Origin: Solwaraspora sp. WMMD792
GTDB taxonomy: Bacteria; Actinomycetota; Actinomycetes; Mycobacteriales; Micromonosporaceae
Length of the DNA: 64,000 bases
Assembly (NCBI RefSeq): GCF_029626105.1
Contig: NZ_JARUBH010000009.1
Location: 6,876,011 to 6,940,010, forward strand
Direction of reading: 5' to 3'
Under the pieces are notes generated by a model, which worked only from the letters and a program-made list of their open reading frames with translations, was not told the origin of the DNA and did not search any database. This document shows, one piece after another, positions 15,738 through 24,832 of the stretch (within the stretch, counting starts at the first letter, position 1; each line of letters starts with the position of its first letter). Made by a program: the position numbers and the translations under genes.

Positions 15738-18065
15738 ATGCAGGTACGCAAGCGCAACGGCGACACCGAACCGGTGGACGTCAACAAGATCGTCAAGGCG
15801 GTCGAACACTGGGTCGCCGACCTGGACGAGGTCGACCCGCTGCGGGTGGCGACCCGGACGATCAGCGGACTGTACGACGGGGCGACAACCGCCGAGCTGG
15901 ACAAACTGTCCATCCAGACGGCGGCGGAGCTGATCGGCGAGGAGCCGCAGTACTCGAAACTGGCGGCCCGGCTGCTCGCCGCCTACGTGGACAAGGAGGT
16001 CCGCGGCCAGCAGGTGGCCAGCTTCAGCCAGTCGATCCGATACGCCCACGGCCTCGGGCTGATCGGCGACGACACCGCCGCCTTCGTCGCCCGCAACACC
16101 CGCAAACTCGACGACGCCGTCGACGTCGACGGCGACCTGCGCTTCGAGTACTTCGGGCTGCGTACGGTGGCCGACCGTTACCTGCTGCGGCATCCGCAGA
16201 CCCGGCTGGTGGTGGAGACGCCCCAGTACTGGCTGCTGCGGGTGGCGTGCGGGCTGTCCCAGACGCCGGCCGAGGCGATCGACTTCTACCGGCTGATCTC
16301 CAGCCTGGCCTATCTGCCCAGCTCACCGACGTTGTTCAACTCGGGCACCCGGCACACCCAGATGTCGTCGTGCTTTCTGGTCGACTCGCCGCGCGACGAG
16401 CTCGACTCGATCTACGAGCGTTACCACCAGGTGGCGAAGCTGTCGAAGTTCTCCGGCGGGATCGGCATCTCCTGGTCGCGGATCCGTGGCCGGGGCGCGC
16501 TGATCCGGGGCACCAACGGCAGGTCGAACGGCATCGTGCCGTTCCTCAAGACGCTCGACGCCGGGGTCGCGGCGGTCAACCAGGGCGGCCGCCGCAAGGG
16601 CGCCGCCTGCGTCTACCTGGAGCCGTGGCATCCGGACGTCGAGGAGTTCCTGGAGTTGCGGGACAACACCGGCGAGGACGCCCGGCGCACCCACAACCTG
16701 AACCTGGCCAACTGGATCCCGGACGAGTTCATGCGGCGGGTCGAGGCGGACGCCGACTGGTCGCTGATCGACCCGTCCGACGCCCCCGAGCTGCCGGACC
16801 TGTACGGCGAGGCGTTCGACGAGGCGTACCGCGCGGCGGAGAAGAAGGCGGTCCGGACGGTCAAGGCCCGCGACCTGTACGGGCGGATGATGCGCACCCT
16901 GGCGCAGACCGGTAACGGCTGGATGACGTTCAAGGACGCCGCGAACCGGCTGTCCAACCAGACCGGCGAGCCGGGCAACACGATCCACCTGTCCAATTTG
17001 TGCACCGAGATCCTCGAGGTCAACAGCGACACCGAGACCGCGGTGTGCAACCTCGGGTCGATCAACCTCGGCGCGCACGTCACCGCCGACGGCGTCGACT
17101 GGGACAAGCTGCGCGCCACGGTCCGTACCGCCGTGGTGTTCCTGGACCGGGTGATCGACATCAACTACTACCCGGCGGTGCAGGCGGCGGCGTCGAACCC
17201 GCGCTGGCGGCCGGTCGGGCTGGGGCTGATGGGCCTGCAGGACGCGTTCTTCACGCTGCGGCTACCGTTCGACTCGGCGCCGGCCCGGGAGCTGTCCACT
17301 CGCGTCCAGGAGGAGATCTTCCTGACCGCGCTGGAAACCTCCGCCGGGCTCGCCGAACGGTTTGGCCCGCATCCGGCGTACGCCGAGACCCGGGCCGCCC
17401 GGGGCGAGCTGCACCCGGACCTGTGGGGTGCCGAGCCGGGCCAGCCCGAGCGGTGGGCCCGACTCCGGTCGACGATCGCCGCACACGGTCTGCGGAACTC
17501 GCTGCTGGTCGCGATCGCGCCGACCGCCACGATCGCCTCGATCGCCGGCTGCTACGAATGCATCGAGCCGCAGGTGTCCAACCTGTTCAAACGCGAAACC
17601 ATGTCCGGGGAGTTCCTGCAGATCAACACCTACCTGGTCGGCGAGCTGAAGGCGCGCGGGCTGTGGACGGCGCCGGTCCGGGAGCAGATCAAGCGGGCCG
17701 AGGGCTCGGTGCAGGGCCTCACGGATCTGCCCGCCGACGTGCGGGAGCTGTTCCGTACCGCATGGGAGCTGCCGCAACGGGCGCTGATCGACCTGGCCGC
17801 CGCCCGTGCCCCGTACGTCGACCAGTCGCAGTCGCTGAACCTGTTCCTCAGCGCGCCGACCATCGGCAAGCTGTCCTCGATGTACCTTTACGCCTGGAAG
17901 TCCGGGCTGAAGACCACCTACTACCTGCGGTCGCGCCCGGCGACCCGGATCCAGCAGGCCACCGTCGGCATCGCGCCGACCGCCGGGCCGACCGTCGCGG
18001 CCAGCGCCGACGAGGCGTCTGCCTGCTCAATGGAAAACCCCGAAACCTGTGAGGCCTGCCAGTGA
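15738..18065 (+). CDS. nrdA: Class Ia ribonucleoside-diphosphate reductase, alpha subunit
   Basis: 775 residues. It reduces ribonucleoside diphosphates together with NrdB. An ATP-cone (about 1-90; MQVRKRNGDTEPVDVNKI) precedes the ten-stranded barrel. Active-site features: the Cys of QMSSCFLVD, the radical Cys and acid of SNLCTEI, the partner Cys of AVCNLGSIN, the P-loop-like IAPTATIASIAG, and a C-terminal shuttle pair (CSMENPETCEACQ). Start is ATG 15738 after GAGGGGAA; a longer frame to 15480 would run through the riboswitch and is rejected. GTGA overlap with nrdB. Controlled by NrdR boxes and a cobalamin riboswitch. Confidence 0.96.
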   Translation: MQVRKRNGDTEPVDVNKIVKAVEHWVADLDEVDPLRVATRTISGLYDGATTAELDKLSIQTAAELIGEEPQYSKLAARLLAAYVDKEVRGQQVASFSQSIRYAHGLGLIGDDTAAFVARNTRKLDDAVDVDGDLRFEYFGLRTVADRYLLRHPQTRLVVETPQYWLLRVACGLSQTPAEAIDFYRLISSLAYLPSSPTLFNSGTRHTQMSSCFLVDSPRDELDSIYERYHQVAKLSKFSGGIGISWSRIRGRGALIRGTNGRSNGIVPFLKTLDAGVAAVNQGGRRKGAACVYLEPWHPDVEEFLELRDNTGEDARRTHNLNLANWIPDEFMRRVEADADWSLIDPSDAPELPDLYGEAFDEAYRAAEKKAVRTVKARDLYGRMMRTLAQTGNGWMTFKDAANRLSNQTGEPGNTIHLSNLCTEILEVNSDTETAVCNLGSINLGAHVTADGVDWDKLRATVRTAVVFLDRVIDINYYPAVQAAASNPRWRPVGLGLMGLQDAFFTLRLPFDSAPARELSTRVQEEIFLTALETSAGLAERFGPHPAYAETRAARGELHPDLWGAEPGQPERWARLRSTIAAHGLRNSLLVAIAPTATIASIAGCYECIEPQVSNLFKRETMSGEFLQINTYLVGELKARGLWTAPVREQIKRAEGSVQGLTDLPADVRELFRTAWELPQRALIDLAAARAPYVDQSQSLNLFLSAPTIGKLSSMYLYAWKSGLKTTYYLRSRPATRIQQATVGIAPTAGPTVAASADEASACSMENPETCEACQ

Positions 18066-19144
18066 CCACCGTCTCCGAAACCAACACCGACGCCGCGACC
18101 GCTGACGCCGCCACCGCGACCGCCGCCGCAGCTGCGGGCCGACGGCAGCTGCTGCTCGACCCCGGCATGGACCTGACCCTGCGGCCGATGCGCTACCCGC
18201 AGTTCTTCGACCGGTTCCGGGACGCGATCAAGAACACCTGGACGGTTGAAGAGGTCGACCTGCACTCCGACCTGCCGGACCTGGCCAGACTGTCGCCTGC
18301 CGAGCGGCACCTGGTGTCCCGGCTGGTCGCGTTCTTCGCCACCGGCGACACCATCGTCGCGAACAACCTGGTGCTCAACCTCTACCAGCACGTCAACTCC
18401 CCGGAGGGCCGGCTCTACCTGTCCCGGCAACTCTTCGAGGAGGCGGTGCACGTCCAGTTCTACCTGAACCTGCTGGACACCTACGTGCCGGACGAGCGGG
18501 AACGGTTCGCGGCGTTCGCGGCGGTGGAGAACATCCCGTCGATCGCCCGCAAGGCCGAGTTCTGCTTCAGGTGGATCGACTCGATCTTCGAGCTGCGGGA
18601 GCTGCGTAGCCGCGCCGACCGGCGGGCCTTCCTGCTCAACCTGATCTGCTTCGCCGCCTGCATCGAAGGGCTGTTCTTCTACGGCGCCTTCGCGTACGTG
18701 TACTTCCTGCGGTCCCGGGGGCTGCTGCACGGTCTCGCCTCGGGCACCAACTGGGTGTTCCGCGACGAGTCGATGCACATGGCGTTCGCCTTCGAGGTGG
18801 TGGACACGGTCCGCGCCGAGGAACCGGACCTGTTCGACTCCGAAATGGAGCAGCAGGTCAGGCAGATGCTGGCCGAGGCGGTGGAGTGCGAGGTGCAGTT
18901 CGCCGCGGACCTGCTCGACCAGGGCGTGTCCGGGATGTCGTTGGCCGACATGCGGGAGTATCTGCAGCACGTCGCCGACCGGCGGCTCGCGGTGCTCGGC
19001 ATCGAACCGATGTACGGGTCGAAGAACCCGTTCGCGTTCATGGAGTTGCAGGACGTGCAGGAGCTGTCCAACTTCTTCGAGCGGCGGGTGTCGGCGTACC
19101 AGGTCGGGGTGACCGGCTCGGTCACCTTCGACGACGACTTCTGA
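18062..19144 (+). CDS. nrdB: Class Ia ribonucleoside-diphosphate reductase, beta subunit
   Basis: 360 residues. It supplies the tyrosyl radical to NrdA. Metal and radical residues are visible: Asp in FFATGDTIVANN, Glu-x-x-His then Tyr in FEEAVHVQFY (E, H and the radical Y spaced as in E. coli R2), Glu in CIEGLFFY and Glu/His in RDESMHMAF. The acidic C-terminus (VTFDDDF) would bind the alpha subunit. The first ~30 residues are Thr/Ala-rich and poorly conserved. GTG start inside the nrdA stop (GTGA). No nrdS-like regulator follows, unlike the Streptomyces nrdABS operon. Confidence 0.96.
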   Translation: MTTVSETNTDAATADAATATAAAAAGRRQLLLDPGMDLTLRPMRYPQFFDRFRDAIKNTWTVEEVDLHSDLPDLARLSPAERHLVSRLVAFFATGDTIVANNLVLNLYQHVNSPEGRLYLSRQLFEEAVHVQFYLNLLDTYVPDERERFAAFAAVENIPSIARKAEFCFRWIDSIFELRELRSRADRRAFLLNLICFAACIEGLFFYGAFAYVYFLRSRGLLHGLASGTNWVFRDESMHMAFAFEVVDTVRAEEPDLFDSEMEQQVRQMLAEAVECEVQFAADLLDQGVSGMSLADMREYLQHVADRRLAVLGIEPMYGSKNPFAFMELQDVQELSNFFERRVSAYQVGVTGSVTFDDDF

Positions 19145-19209
19145 CCCGCGTCCCCGCCCGGCCCGCCGCGACCGGCTACCCCGGCCCGGCCGACTGTCCT
19201 GCTGGCCGG

Positions 19210-20544
19210 CTACTCCGGCTCGGTCGGCTGTCCCGCTGCCACCGGCTCGGTGACGGCGCGGATCGCGGCCGCCGTGCCGACGGCGATCTCCTCGACCTCG
19301 TCGGCGGAGACGACCAGCGGCGGGCCGAGCAGGATCACGTCACCGTCGACGCCGTCGGCGCAGCCGGTTCCGCTGTAGAGCAGCAGCCCGGCGTGCCGGG
19401 CGGCGGCGACGACCCGTTCGGCGACCCGGGCGGTACGGGCGTACGGCCGCGCGGTCTGCCGGTCGGCGACCAGCTCGACGCCGACCAGCAGGCCGCGACC
19501 GCGGACGTCCCCGACGTACGGTGAGTCGGCCAGTTCCCGGCGCAGGGCCCGGCGTAGCGACTCGCCGGCCCGCCGGCCCGCCGCGACGAGGTCCCGCTCG
19601 CGCAGCACCCGCAGCACCGCCCGGCCGGTGGCCGCGCCGACCAGGTGGTGCGAGTAGGTGAAGCCGTGGGTGAAGCCGGTCCGCGCGATCGTGTCGTGCA
19701 CCGGGCCGGCGGCGACGGCCAGCCCCAGCGGCCAGTAGCCCGAACTGGCCCCCTTCGCCGCGACCAGGATGTCCGGGCGTACCCCCCAGTGGTCGACGCC
19801 GAACCAGGTGCCGGTACGGCCGAAGCCGGTCATCACCTCGTCGGCGATGAGCAGCACCCCGTACCGGCGGCAGACCTCGGCGACGGCCGGCCAGTAGTCG
19901 TCCGGCGGGACGCAGGCACCCAGCCCGGCCCCGGCGATCGGCTCGGCGATGAACGCCGCGACCGGCCGGGACCGGCACAGTTCGGCCAGCGCCGCCGCGT
20001 GCCGCGCCCCGCAGCCGACCGGATGGGTCTCCGGGAACGGGCAGCGGTACTCGTACGGGGTCGAGGTGTGCACCGCCTGTCCCAGCCACGGCAGGTACGG
20101 CGCACGCAGCCCGGCCCGGCCGGAGACGTCCAACGCGCCCCGGGAGTTGCCGTGGTAGGAGCCGACCCGGCCGACGATCAGGTGCCGGTCCTCACCCCGG
20201 GCCAGGTGGTAGGCGCGGGCCATCTTCAGCGCGGTCTCCACCGCCTCGCTGCCGCCGGAGACCGGGAACACCAACGGATCGTCCATCGGCAGTACGGCCG
20301 CGAGCTCGGCGGCGTACTCCTCCAGCACGTCGGCGCGGAACATCGAGCCGTGCGCGTACGCGACCGCGCCGGCCTGCTCGGCCTGCGCCCGGACCACCTC
20401 GGTGACGCCGTGGCCGATGCCGACGACGATCGCCCCGGCGGCCGCGTCGAGGTAGCGCTTGCCGGTGGTGTCCCACAGCTGCGCGCCGCACGCCGAGGCG
20501 ATCCGTGGCGCATCGTCGGACACCCGGCCGAAGACATGGCTCAT
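19210..20544 (-). CDS. Class III (PLP-dependent) aminotransferase
   Basis: 444 residues with the class III fold: GGSEAVETALKMAR (PLP phosphate), SYHGNSRGALDVSG, FIAEPIAGAG, the PLP Asp in LLIADEVMTGFGRTG, and the Schiff-base Lys in ILVAAKGASSGYWPLG. It resembles omega-aminotransferases acting on amines or omega-amino acids; the substrate cannot be told. It is the last gene of a three-gene minus-strand operon (dehydrogenase, aminotransferase, aminotransferase), and its ATG overlaps the stop of the previous gene. No terminator was obvious in the short gap to nrdB. Confidence 0.88.
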   Translation of the reverse strand: MSHVFGRVSDDAPRIASACGAQLWDTTGKRYLDAAAGAIVVGIGHGVTEVVRAQAEQAGAVAYAHGSMFRADVLEEYAAELAAVLPMDDPLVFPVSGGSEAVETALKMARAYHLARGEDRHLIVGRVGSYHGNSRGALDVSGRAGLRAPYLPWLGQAVHTSTPYEYRCPFPETHPVGCGARHAAALAELCRSRPVAAFIAEPIAGAGLGACVPPDDYWPAVAEVCRRYGVLLIADEVMTGFGRTGTWFGVDHWGVRPDILVAAKGASSGYWPLGLAVAAGPVHDTIARTGFTHGFTYSHHLVGAATGRAVLRVLRERDLVAAGRRAGESLRRALRRELADSPYVGDVRGRGLLVGVELVADRQTARPYARTARVAERVVAAARHAGLLLYSGTGCADGVDGDVILLGPPLVVSADEVEEIAVGTAAAIRAVTEPVAAGQPTEPE

Positions 20545-21932
20545 CCCGGTACGGCGACGGCCCCGCCGGCCTCGACCTCCCCGCCGGCCTCGACCTCCCC
20601 GGCTTCGACCTTTCCGTTGCCGGCGGCCTGCAGATCGGCGGCGACCTCGGCGACGGCCGCGCCGAACAGCCGCAGACCGGTCTGCGCCTGGGCCCGGGTG
20701 ATCACCAGCGGCGGCGACATCCGTACCGCGTTGACGCCGGCCTCCAGCACCAGCAGACCGCGACTGAACGCCGCCTGCTGCACCTGGCCGGCGATCTCGC
20801 CGGTGGGGAACTCGACGCCGATCATCAGGCCGACCCCGCGCACGTCAACGAGCAGATGCGGGTACGCCTGCTGCAGCTCGCGCAGCCCGGCGAGCAGGAA
20901 CTCGCCCTGCGTGGTGGCGTTGTCCAGCAGGCCCTCGTCCTGGATGACCCGCAGGGTGGCGAGGCCGGCGGCGCACGGCACCGGGCTGCCGCCGTAGGTG
21001 GAGCCGTGCGCGCCCGGACCCCAGGCCTCCATCAGCTCGGACCGGGCCAGGAACGCGCCCAGTGGCAGGCCGGAGGCGATGCCCTTCGCGCTGATCAGGA
21101 TGTCCGGCTGGACGCCGGTGTGCTCGATCGCCCACATCCGGCCGGTGCGGCCCATGCCGCACTGCACCTCGTCGGCGACGAGCAGGATCCCGTGCCGGTC
21201 GCAGATCCGCCGCAGCCGGGCGAGCCAGCCGGCCGGCGGCACGATGAAGCCACCCTCACCCTGGATCGGTTCGACGAAGATCGCCGCGACCTCGCTCGGA
21301 TCCACCTGGTGCTCGAACAGCACCTCCTCGATGAAGTCCAGCGACGCCGGGGCGTAGGGCGCGTGCAGCACGCCGGGCAGCAGCGGGCCGAACCCCTTGT
21401 GGTACTTGGACTTCGACCCGGTCAGCGTCATCGCCCCGTAGGTGCGGCCGTGGAACGACCCGTAGAAGCTGATCACGTACTGCCGGCCGGTGGCGTACCG
21501 GGACAGCTTCAGCGCGCCCTCGACGGCCTCGGCCCCGGAGTTGGTCAGGAAGACCCGTACCGGCCCGTCCATCGGCGCGGTCTCGGCCAGCGCCTGGCAC
21601 ATCTGGCCGTACAGCGGCAGGTAGAAGTCGCTGGCCGAGTAGTGCAGCAGGGTCGCGGCCTGCTGCTGCACCGCTTCGACGACGCTCGGGTGGCAGTGGC
21701 CGGTGGAGGTGACCGCGATCCCGGCGTTGAAGTCGAGGAACAGGTTGCCGTCGACGTCCTCGACGACGGTGCCGTGGCCGCGCCGGGGCGCGATCGCGTA
21801 GGCGCGGGGCAGCGACGGGCTGGTCACCGCTTGGTCGCGGGCCAGCACTTCGCGGGCCTGCGGGCCGGGCAGCTCGGTGACCAGGTGCGGTTGCGGGCGG
21901 TCCGGGTCGAACCAGTCGGGGGCCGTCGTCAT
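20541..21932 (-). CDS. Class III aminotransferase, GABA/ornithine-aminotransferase-like
   Basis: 463 residues. Family marks: FLDFNAGIAVTSTGHCHP, NSGAEAVEGALKLSRYATGR, FYGSFHGRTYGAMTLTGSK, IFVEPIQGEGG, LLVADEVQCGMGRTG and the PLP Lys in DILISAKGIASGLPLG. It resembles 4-aminobutyrate or acetylornithine/ornithine aminotransferases. Next to a P5C-dehydrogenase-like gene, an ornithine or omega-amino-acid route to glutamate is attractive (inference). The extreme C-terminus is a short repeat (VEAGEVEAGGEVEAGG) encoded by an 18-bp tandem DNA repeat. The start ATG overlaps the dehydrogenase stop by one base. Confidence 0.88.
   Translation of the reverse strand: MTTAPDWFDPDRPQPHLVTELPGPQAREVLARDQAVTSPSLPRAYAIAPRRGHGTVVEDVDGNLFLDFNAGIAVTSTGHCHPSVVEAVQQQAATLLHYSASDFYLPLYGQMCQALAETAPMDGPVRVFLTNSGAEAVEGALKLSRYATGRQYVISFYGSFHGRTYGAMTLTGSKSKYHKGFGPLLPGVLHAPYAPASLDFIEEVLFEHQVDPSEVAAIFVEPIQGEGGFIVPPAGWLARLRRICDRHGILLVADEVQCGMGRTGRMWAIEHTGVQPDILISAKGIASGLPLGAFLARSELMEAWGPGAHGSTYGGSPVPCAAGLATLRVIQDEGLLDNATTQGEFLLAGLRELQQAYPHLLVDVRGVGLMIGVEFPTGEIAGQVQQAAFSRGLLVLEAGVNAVRMSPPLVITRAQAQTGLRLFGAAVAEVAADLQAAGNGKVEAGEVEAGGEVEAGGAVAVPG
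20563..20604 (-). repeat. 18-bp tandem repeat at 3' end of aminotransferase gene
   Basis: Units of the form CCGCCGGCCTCGACCTCC are repeated about 2.3 times and encode the low-complexity EAGGEV tail. The unit is a multiple of three, so copy changes keep the frame. Confidence 0.7.
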
Positions 21933-23497
21933 CAGGCCACCACCGTCTGCGACTGCTCGCGGAGGAACTGCTGCAGGTAGTAGGGGCCGCCGCCGGCCTT
22001 GCCGGTGCTGCCGGAGCCCTTCCAGCCGCCGAACGGCTGCACTCCGGGCCAGGCGCCGGTGGTGGCGCCGGCCGGCCGGTTGACGTAGACGACGCCGGCT
22101 TCGATCCGGTCGAGGAAGTGGTCGATCTCGCCCTGGTCGGTGGAGAAGAACCCGGCGGTCAGGCCCAGCGGCACGCTGTTGGCCCGGTCCAGGCCCTCGT
22201 CGACCGAGTCGACCGGGCTGACCGCAACGAATGGCACGAACAGCTCGCGCTGGAAAAGGTCGTCGTCGGGCGGTACGTCGGCGACGACGGCCGGTGCCAG
22301 GTAGTAGCCGTCGGGGCGGCCGTCGACCCCGGCGAGCACCTGGCCGCCGGTGACCACCCGGCCGACGGTCGCGGCGTGTGCGACGGCCTCGCCGTAGCGG
22401 CGTACGGCGGCGGCGTCGATGACCGGACCGAGGTACGTGTCGCGGGCCAGCGGGTCGCCGACGACCAGCGACTCGGCCCGCTCGGCGAGTCGGGTGACGA
22501 ACTCGTCGTGGAGCTCCCGCGCCACGTACACCCGGGAGCAGGCCGAACACTTCTGGCCGGAGAAGCCGAACGCGGAGCGGGCGACGCCGGAGACGGCCCG
22601 GTCCAGGTCGGCCCGGGCCGAGACGATCGCGGCGTTCTTGCCGCCCATCTCGCAGATCACCGGCCTCGGGTAGGCACCGGTGAACGCCCGGATGATCGAC
22701 ATGCCGGTCTCGTACGATCCGGTGAAGGTGAGGCCACCGACGCCGGGGTGCGCCACCAGCGCCCGCCCCGGGTCGTCGCCGCCGGGGAGGAAGTGGGCGA
22801 CACCGGTCGGCAGCCCGGCATCGACCAGGCACTCGAAGAACTTCCAGGCCGAGAAGGTGCCCTGCAGGCTGGGCTTGAGGACGAGGGTGTTGCCGGCGAC
22901 GAGTGCCGCGCCGGCTGGCCCGGCGGTCAACGCCATCGGGAAGTTGAACGGGCTGATCACGGCCCAGACCCCGTACGGCTTGAGCACGCTGCGGGTGGAC
23001 TCGTTGGCGGCGATGGTCGCCATCGGCTGGTCGAAACCGTGATGCTTGTCGTACATGTCGCAGTAGTAGCGGATCAGGTCCGCCGATTCCTCGACGTCGC
23101 CGAGCGCCTCCAGCCGGTTCTTGCCGACCTCCATGCTCATCAGCGCGGCGTACTCGTTGGAGCGCTCGCTGATCAGGTCGGCCGCCCGGCGCAGCACCGC
23201 GACCCGGTCCGGCCACGGGGTCGCGGCCCAGCCAGCGGCCGCGCTGCGGGCGGCGGTGACCGCCGCGTCGACGTCCTGGTCGGTGGCGGCGGTGACGGTG
23301 GCCAGCTTGAGCGTCACGTCACCCGGGCTGACCAGCTCGGCCGGGTCGACCCCGGGCCGGGCGGTGCCGTCGACCACTGGGGTGAGGCGCTGACCCAGCC
23401 AGGCCCGCGCCCGGTCCGCGCCGTCCTCGTACGCCGTGTGCAGGTCCTCGTTGTCAGCGGACAGGGTCGCGTAGGTGACCCGGAAGCGTGTGGCCAC
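21932..23497 (-). CDS. L-glutamate gamma-semialdehyde (pyrroline-5-carboxylate) dehydrogenase-like enzyme
   Basis: 521 residues, aldehyde dehydrogenase superfamily. The N-terminus (VTYATLSADNEDLHTAYEDG), the IRYYCDMYDKHHGF segment and FSGQKCSACSR (catalytic Cys) match RocA/PutA-type P5C dehydrogenases; the general base Glu is in ICEMGGKNA and the NAD site in VISPFNFPMALTAGPAGAALVAGNT. It would oxidise glutamate semialdehyde to glutamate. GTG start at 23497 follows AAGGAG. First gene of a tightly overlapping operon with two aminotransferases, which could generate semialdehyde substrates. A second copy of such an enzyme may exist elsewhere for proline. Confidence 0.88.
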   Translation of the reverse strand: MATRFRVTYATLSADNEDLHTAYEDGADRARAWLGQRLTPVVDGTARPGVDPAELVSPGDVTLKLATVTAATDQDVDAAVTAARSAAAGWAATPWPDRVAVLRRAADLISERSNEYAALMSMEVGKNRLEALGDVEESADLIRYYCDMYDKHHGFDQPMATIAANESTRSVLKPYGVWAVISPFNFPMALTAGPAGAALVAGNTLVLKPSLQGTFSAWKFFECLVDAGLPTGVAHFLPGGDDPGRALVAHPGVGGLTFTGSYETGMSIIRAFTGAYPRPVICEMGGKNAAIVSARADLDRAVSGVARSAFGFSGQKCSACSRVYVARELHDEFVTRLAERAESLVVGDPLARDTYLGPVIDAAAVRRYGEAVAHAATVGRVVTGGQVLAGVDGRPDGYYLAPAVVADVPPDDDLFQRELFVPFVAVSPVDSVDEGLDRANSVPLGLTAGFFSTDQGEIDHFLDRIEAGVVYVNRPAGATTGAWPGVQPFGGWKGSGSTGKAGGGPYYLQQFLREQSQTVVA

Positions 23498-23747
23498 GGA
23501 AGAACTCCTTTCGGCGGGACGGCACCCAGTGAAGGTGTGGCAAAAATTCCAGACATCATCGCGTCATGCAGGAAAATCTACTGCGCAACGCGGATCAGAA
23601 GCAAGAACTTCTCCGCCGAGTAAGGCTGCTGCCGGGCTGCCGGAGGCTGCTGCAGGGCTCACGACAGACGGGACCGGGGTGCCCGGACCGGCCGTCAGGC
23701 CAGCCCGGACACCCCGGTCCGCGGTGTTTCGGTCAGTCAGTCCGGCG
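23498..23747 (-). other. Intergenic, 250 bp: terminator of the opu genes and leader of the dehydrogenase operon
   Basis: Contains the hairpin described at 23671-23720 and, nearer 23500-23640, the presumed promoter of the minus-strand dehydrogenase operon; the Shine-Dalgarno AAGGAG lies just before its GTG. No coding sequence is supported. Confidence 0.5.
23671..23720 (-). terminator. Hairpin terminator after the betaine-binding-protein gene
   Basis: GGACCGGGGTGCCCGG pairs with CCGGACACCCCGGTCC across a 17-18-nt loop; 15 of 16 pairs match. It lies 28 bp beyond the stop of the binding-protein gene on the minus strand. Confidence 0.65.
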
Positions 23748-24659
23748 TCAGGAGACACCCAGGGTGGACAGGTAGTCCGGGTTCTCCGACAGCCACGCCT
23801 CGACGGCGGCCGGCTCGTCACCCTCGTGCACGTTGAACATCAGGTCCTCCAGCGAACCGAGCTGCTGGTCGTCCATCTGGAACTTCTCCAGCATCGCGGT
23901 CACCTCGGGGAAGTCCGCGCTGAACCCGGTCCGGGCCAGCGTGGTGATCTCCTCAGCGGTACCCAAAGTGCCTTCCGGGTCGGCCAGGTCCTTCAGCTCG
24001 TAGTTCGAGTAGGCCCAGTGCGGGTGCCACAGGGTCACCACGATCGGCTCCTCGTCGCCGATCGCGCTCTGCAGCGCGGCGAGCATCGCCGGGGTGGACG
24101 AGGTCCGCAGCTCGTAGCCGTCCAGCCCGTAGGTCGGCATGACGTTGTCCTGGGTGGCGGCGGTCAGGCCGGCACCCGGCTCGATGCCGATGATCTCGTT
24201 GTTGAACAGCTCGGCGTTGTCGGCCAGATCCGCCAGCGAGTCGACCCCGTCCACGTAGGCGGGGACGGCGATGCTCAGGCTGGCGTTGTCGTACCAGACC
24301 CCGATCGTCTCCAGGTCGTCGCTGTACTCCTCCATGTAGGAGGCGTGCGTCTGCGGCAGCCAGCCGTCCAGGAACAGGTCGATGTCGCCGGAGGCCAGAC
24401 CGGAGTAGACCACGCCGGCTTCGACGTTGGTCAGCTCGACCTCGTACCCCTCGGCCTCGAGGATGTTCTGCCACAGGTAGGAGGCGGCGATCGCCTCGTC
24501 CCAGGCCATGTAGCCGATGGTGATGCTCTTGTCGGCGGCGTCGGAGCCGTTCTCGCTGCCGGTGTCGCTGTCGGCGTCGCTGCCGCAGGCGGCGAGCCCC
24601 AGGGCCAGGGCGGCGGTGGCCGCCACTGCGGCCCGGCGTAGCGGGTTGTTGCGGAACAT
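23748..24659 (-). CDS. Glycine betaine/quaternary amine ABC importer, binding lipoprotein (OpuAC/ProX-like)
   Basis: 303 residues. Lipoprotein signal with lipobox LGLAAC (Cys about 25) and an acidic Ser/Asp linker. The mature part fits OpuAC: ITIGYMAWDEAIAASYLWQNILEAEGYEVEL, DLFLDGWLPQTHASYMEEY, GIEPGAGLT and VVTLWHPHWAYSNYELKDL, whose aromatic residues form the quaternary-ammonium cage in the family. I set the start at ATG 24659, 9 bp after AAGGA; an ATG 18 bp upstream lacks a site. Last gene of the opu operon, 173 bp after the permease. Confidence 0.9.
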   Translation of the reverse strand: MFRNNPLRRAAVAATAALALGLAACGSDADSDTGSENGSDAADKSITIGYMAWDEAIAASYLWQNILEAEGYEVELTNVEAGVVYSGLASGDIDLFLDGWLPQTHASYMEEYSDDLETIGVWYDNASLSIAVPAYVDGVDSLADLADNAELFNNEIIGIEPGAGLTAATQDNVMPTYGLDGYELRTSSTPAMLAALQSAIGDEEPIVVTLWHPHWAYSNYELKDLADPEGTLGTAEEITTLARTGFSADFPEVTAMLEKFQMDDQQLGSLEDLMFNVHEGDEPAAVEAWLSENPDYLSTLGVS

Positions 24660-24784
24660 TCGTTGTCGTCCTTCCATCGTGTTGCCCTACACCGGCGGAC
24701 TCGCGGCAGCGAGGCAGGGCGCCGGCACCGGTGACCCTCCCTGCGGGATCTCGGTTCGGATACGGTGCAGCTCTTGGTTCGGTC

Positions 24785-24810
24785 TCGGGTTCGGGTTCGG
24801 GTTCGGGCCG
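24785..24810 (+). repeat. Short (CGGGTT)n simple repeat
   Basis: About four hexamer units between the binding-protein and permease genes of the opu operon. No function is apparent. Confidence 0.6.
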
Positions 24811-24832
24811 GACTTGCGGCCGGATTCGCGGG

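Noticed and set aside
15294-16193. Upstream extension of the small membrane protein on the minus strand
   Set aside because: It would cross the NrdR boxes, the riboswitch and the start of nrdA; the hydrophobic coding part and the Shine-Dalgarno fix the start at 15293.
23475-24641. Plus-strand frame of 388 codons opposite the betaine-binding protein
   Set aside because: Antisense shadow; the minus strand has a lipobox, OpuAC motifs and operon context.
24785-24810. Hexamer repeat as a possible CRISPR or telomere-like element
   Set aside because: Only about four units without spacers; a simple repeat in a short gap.
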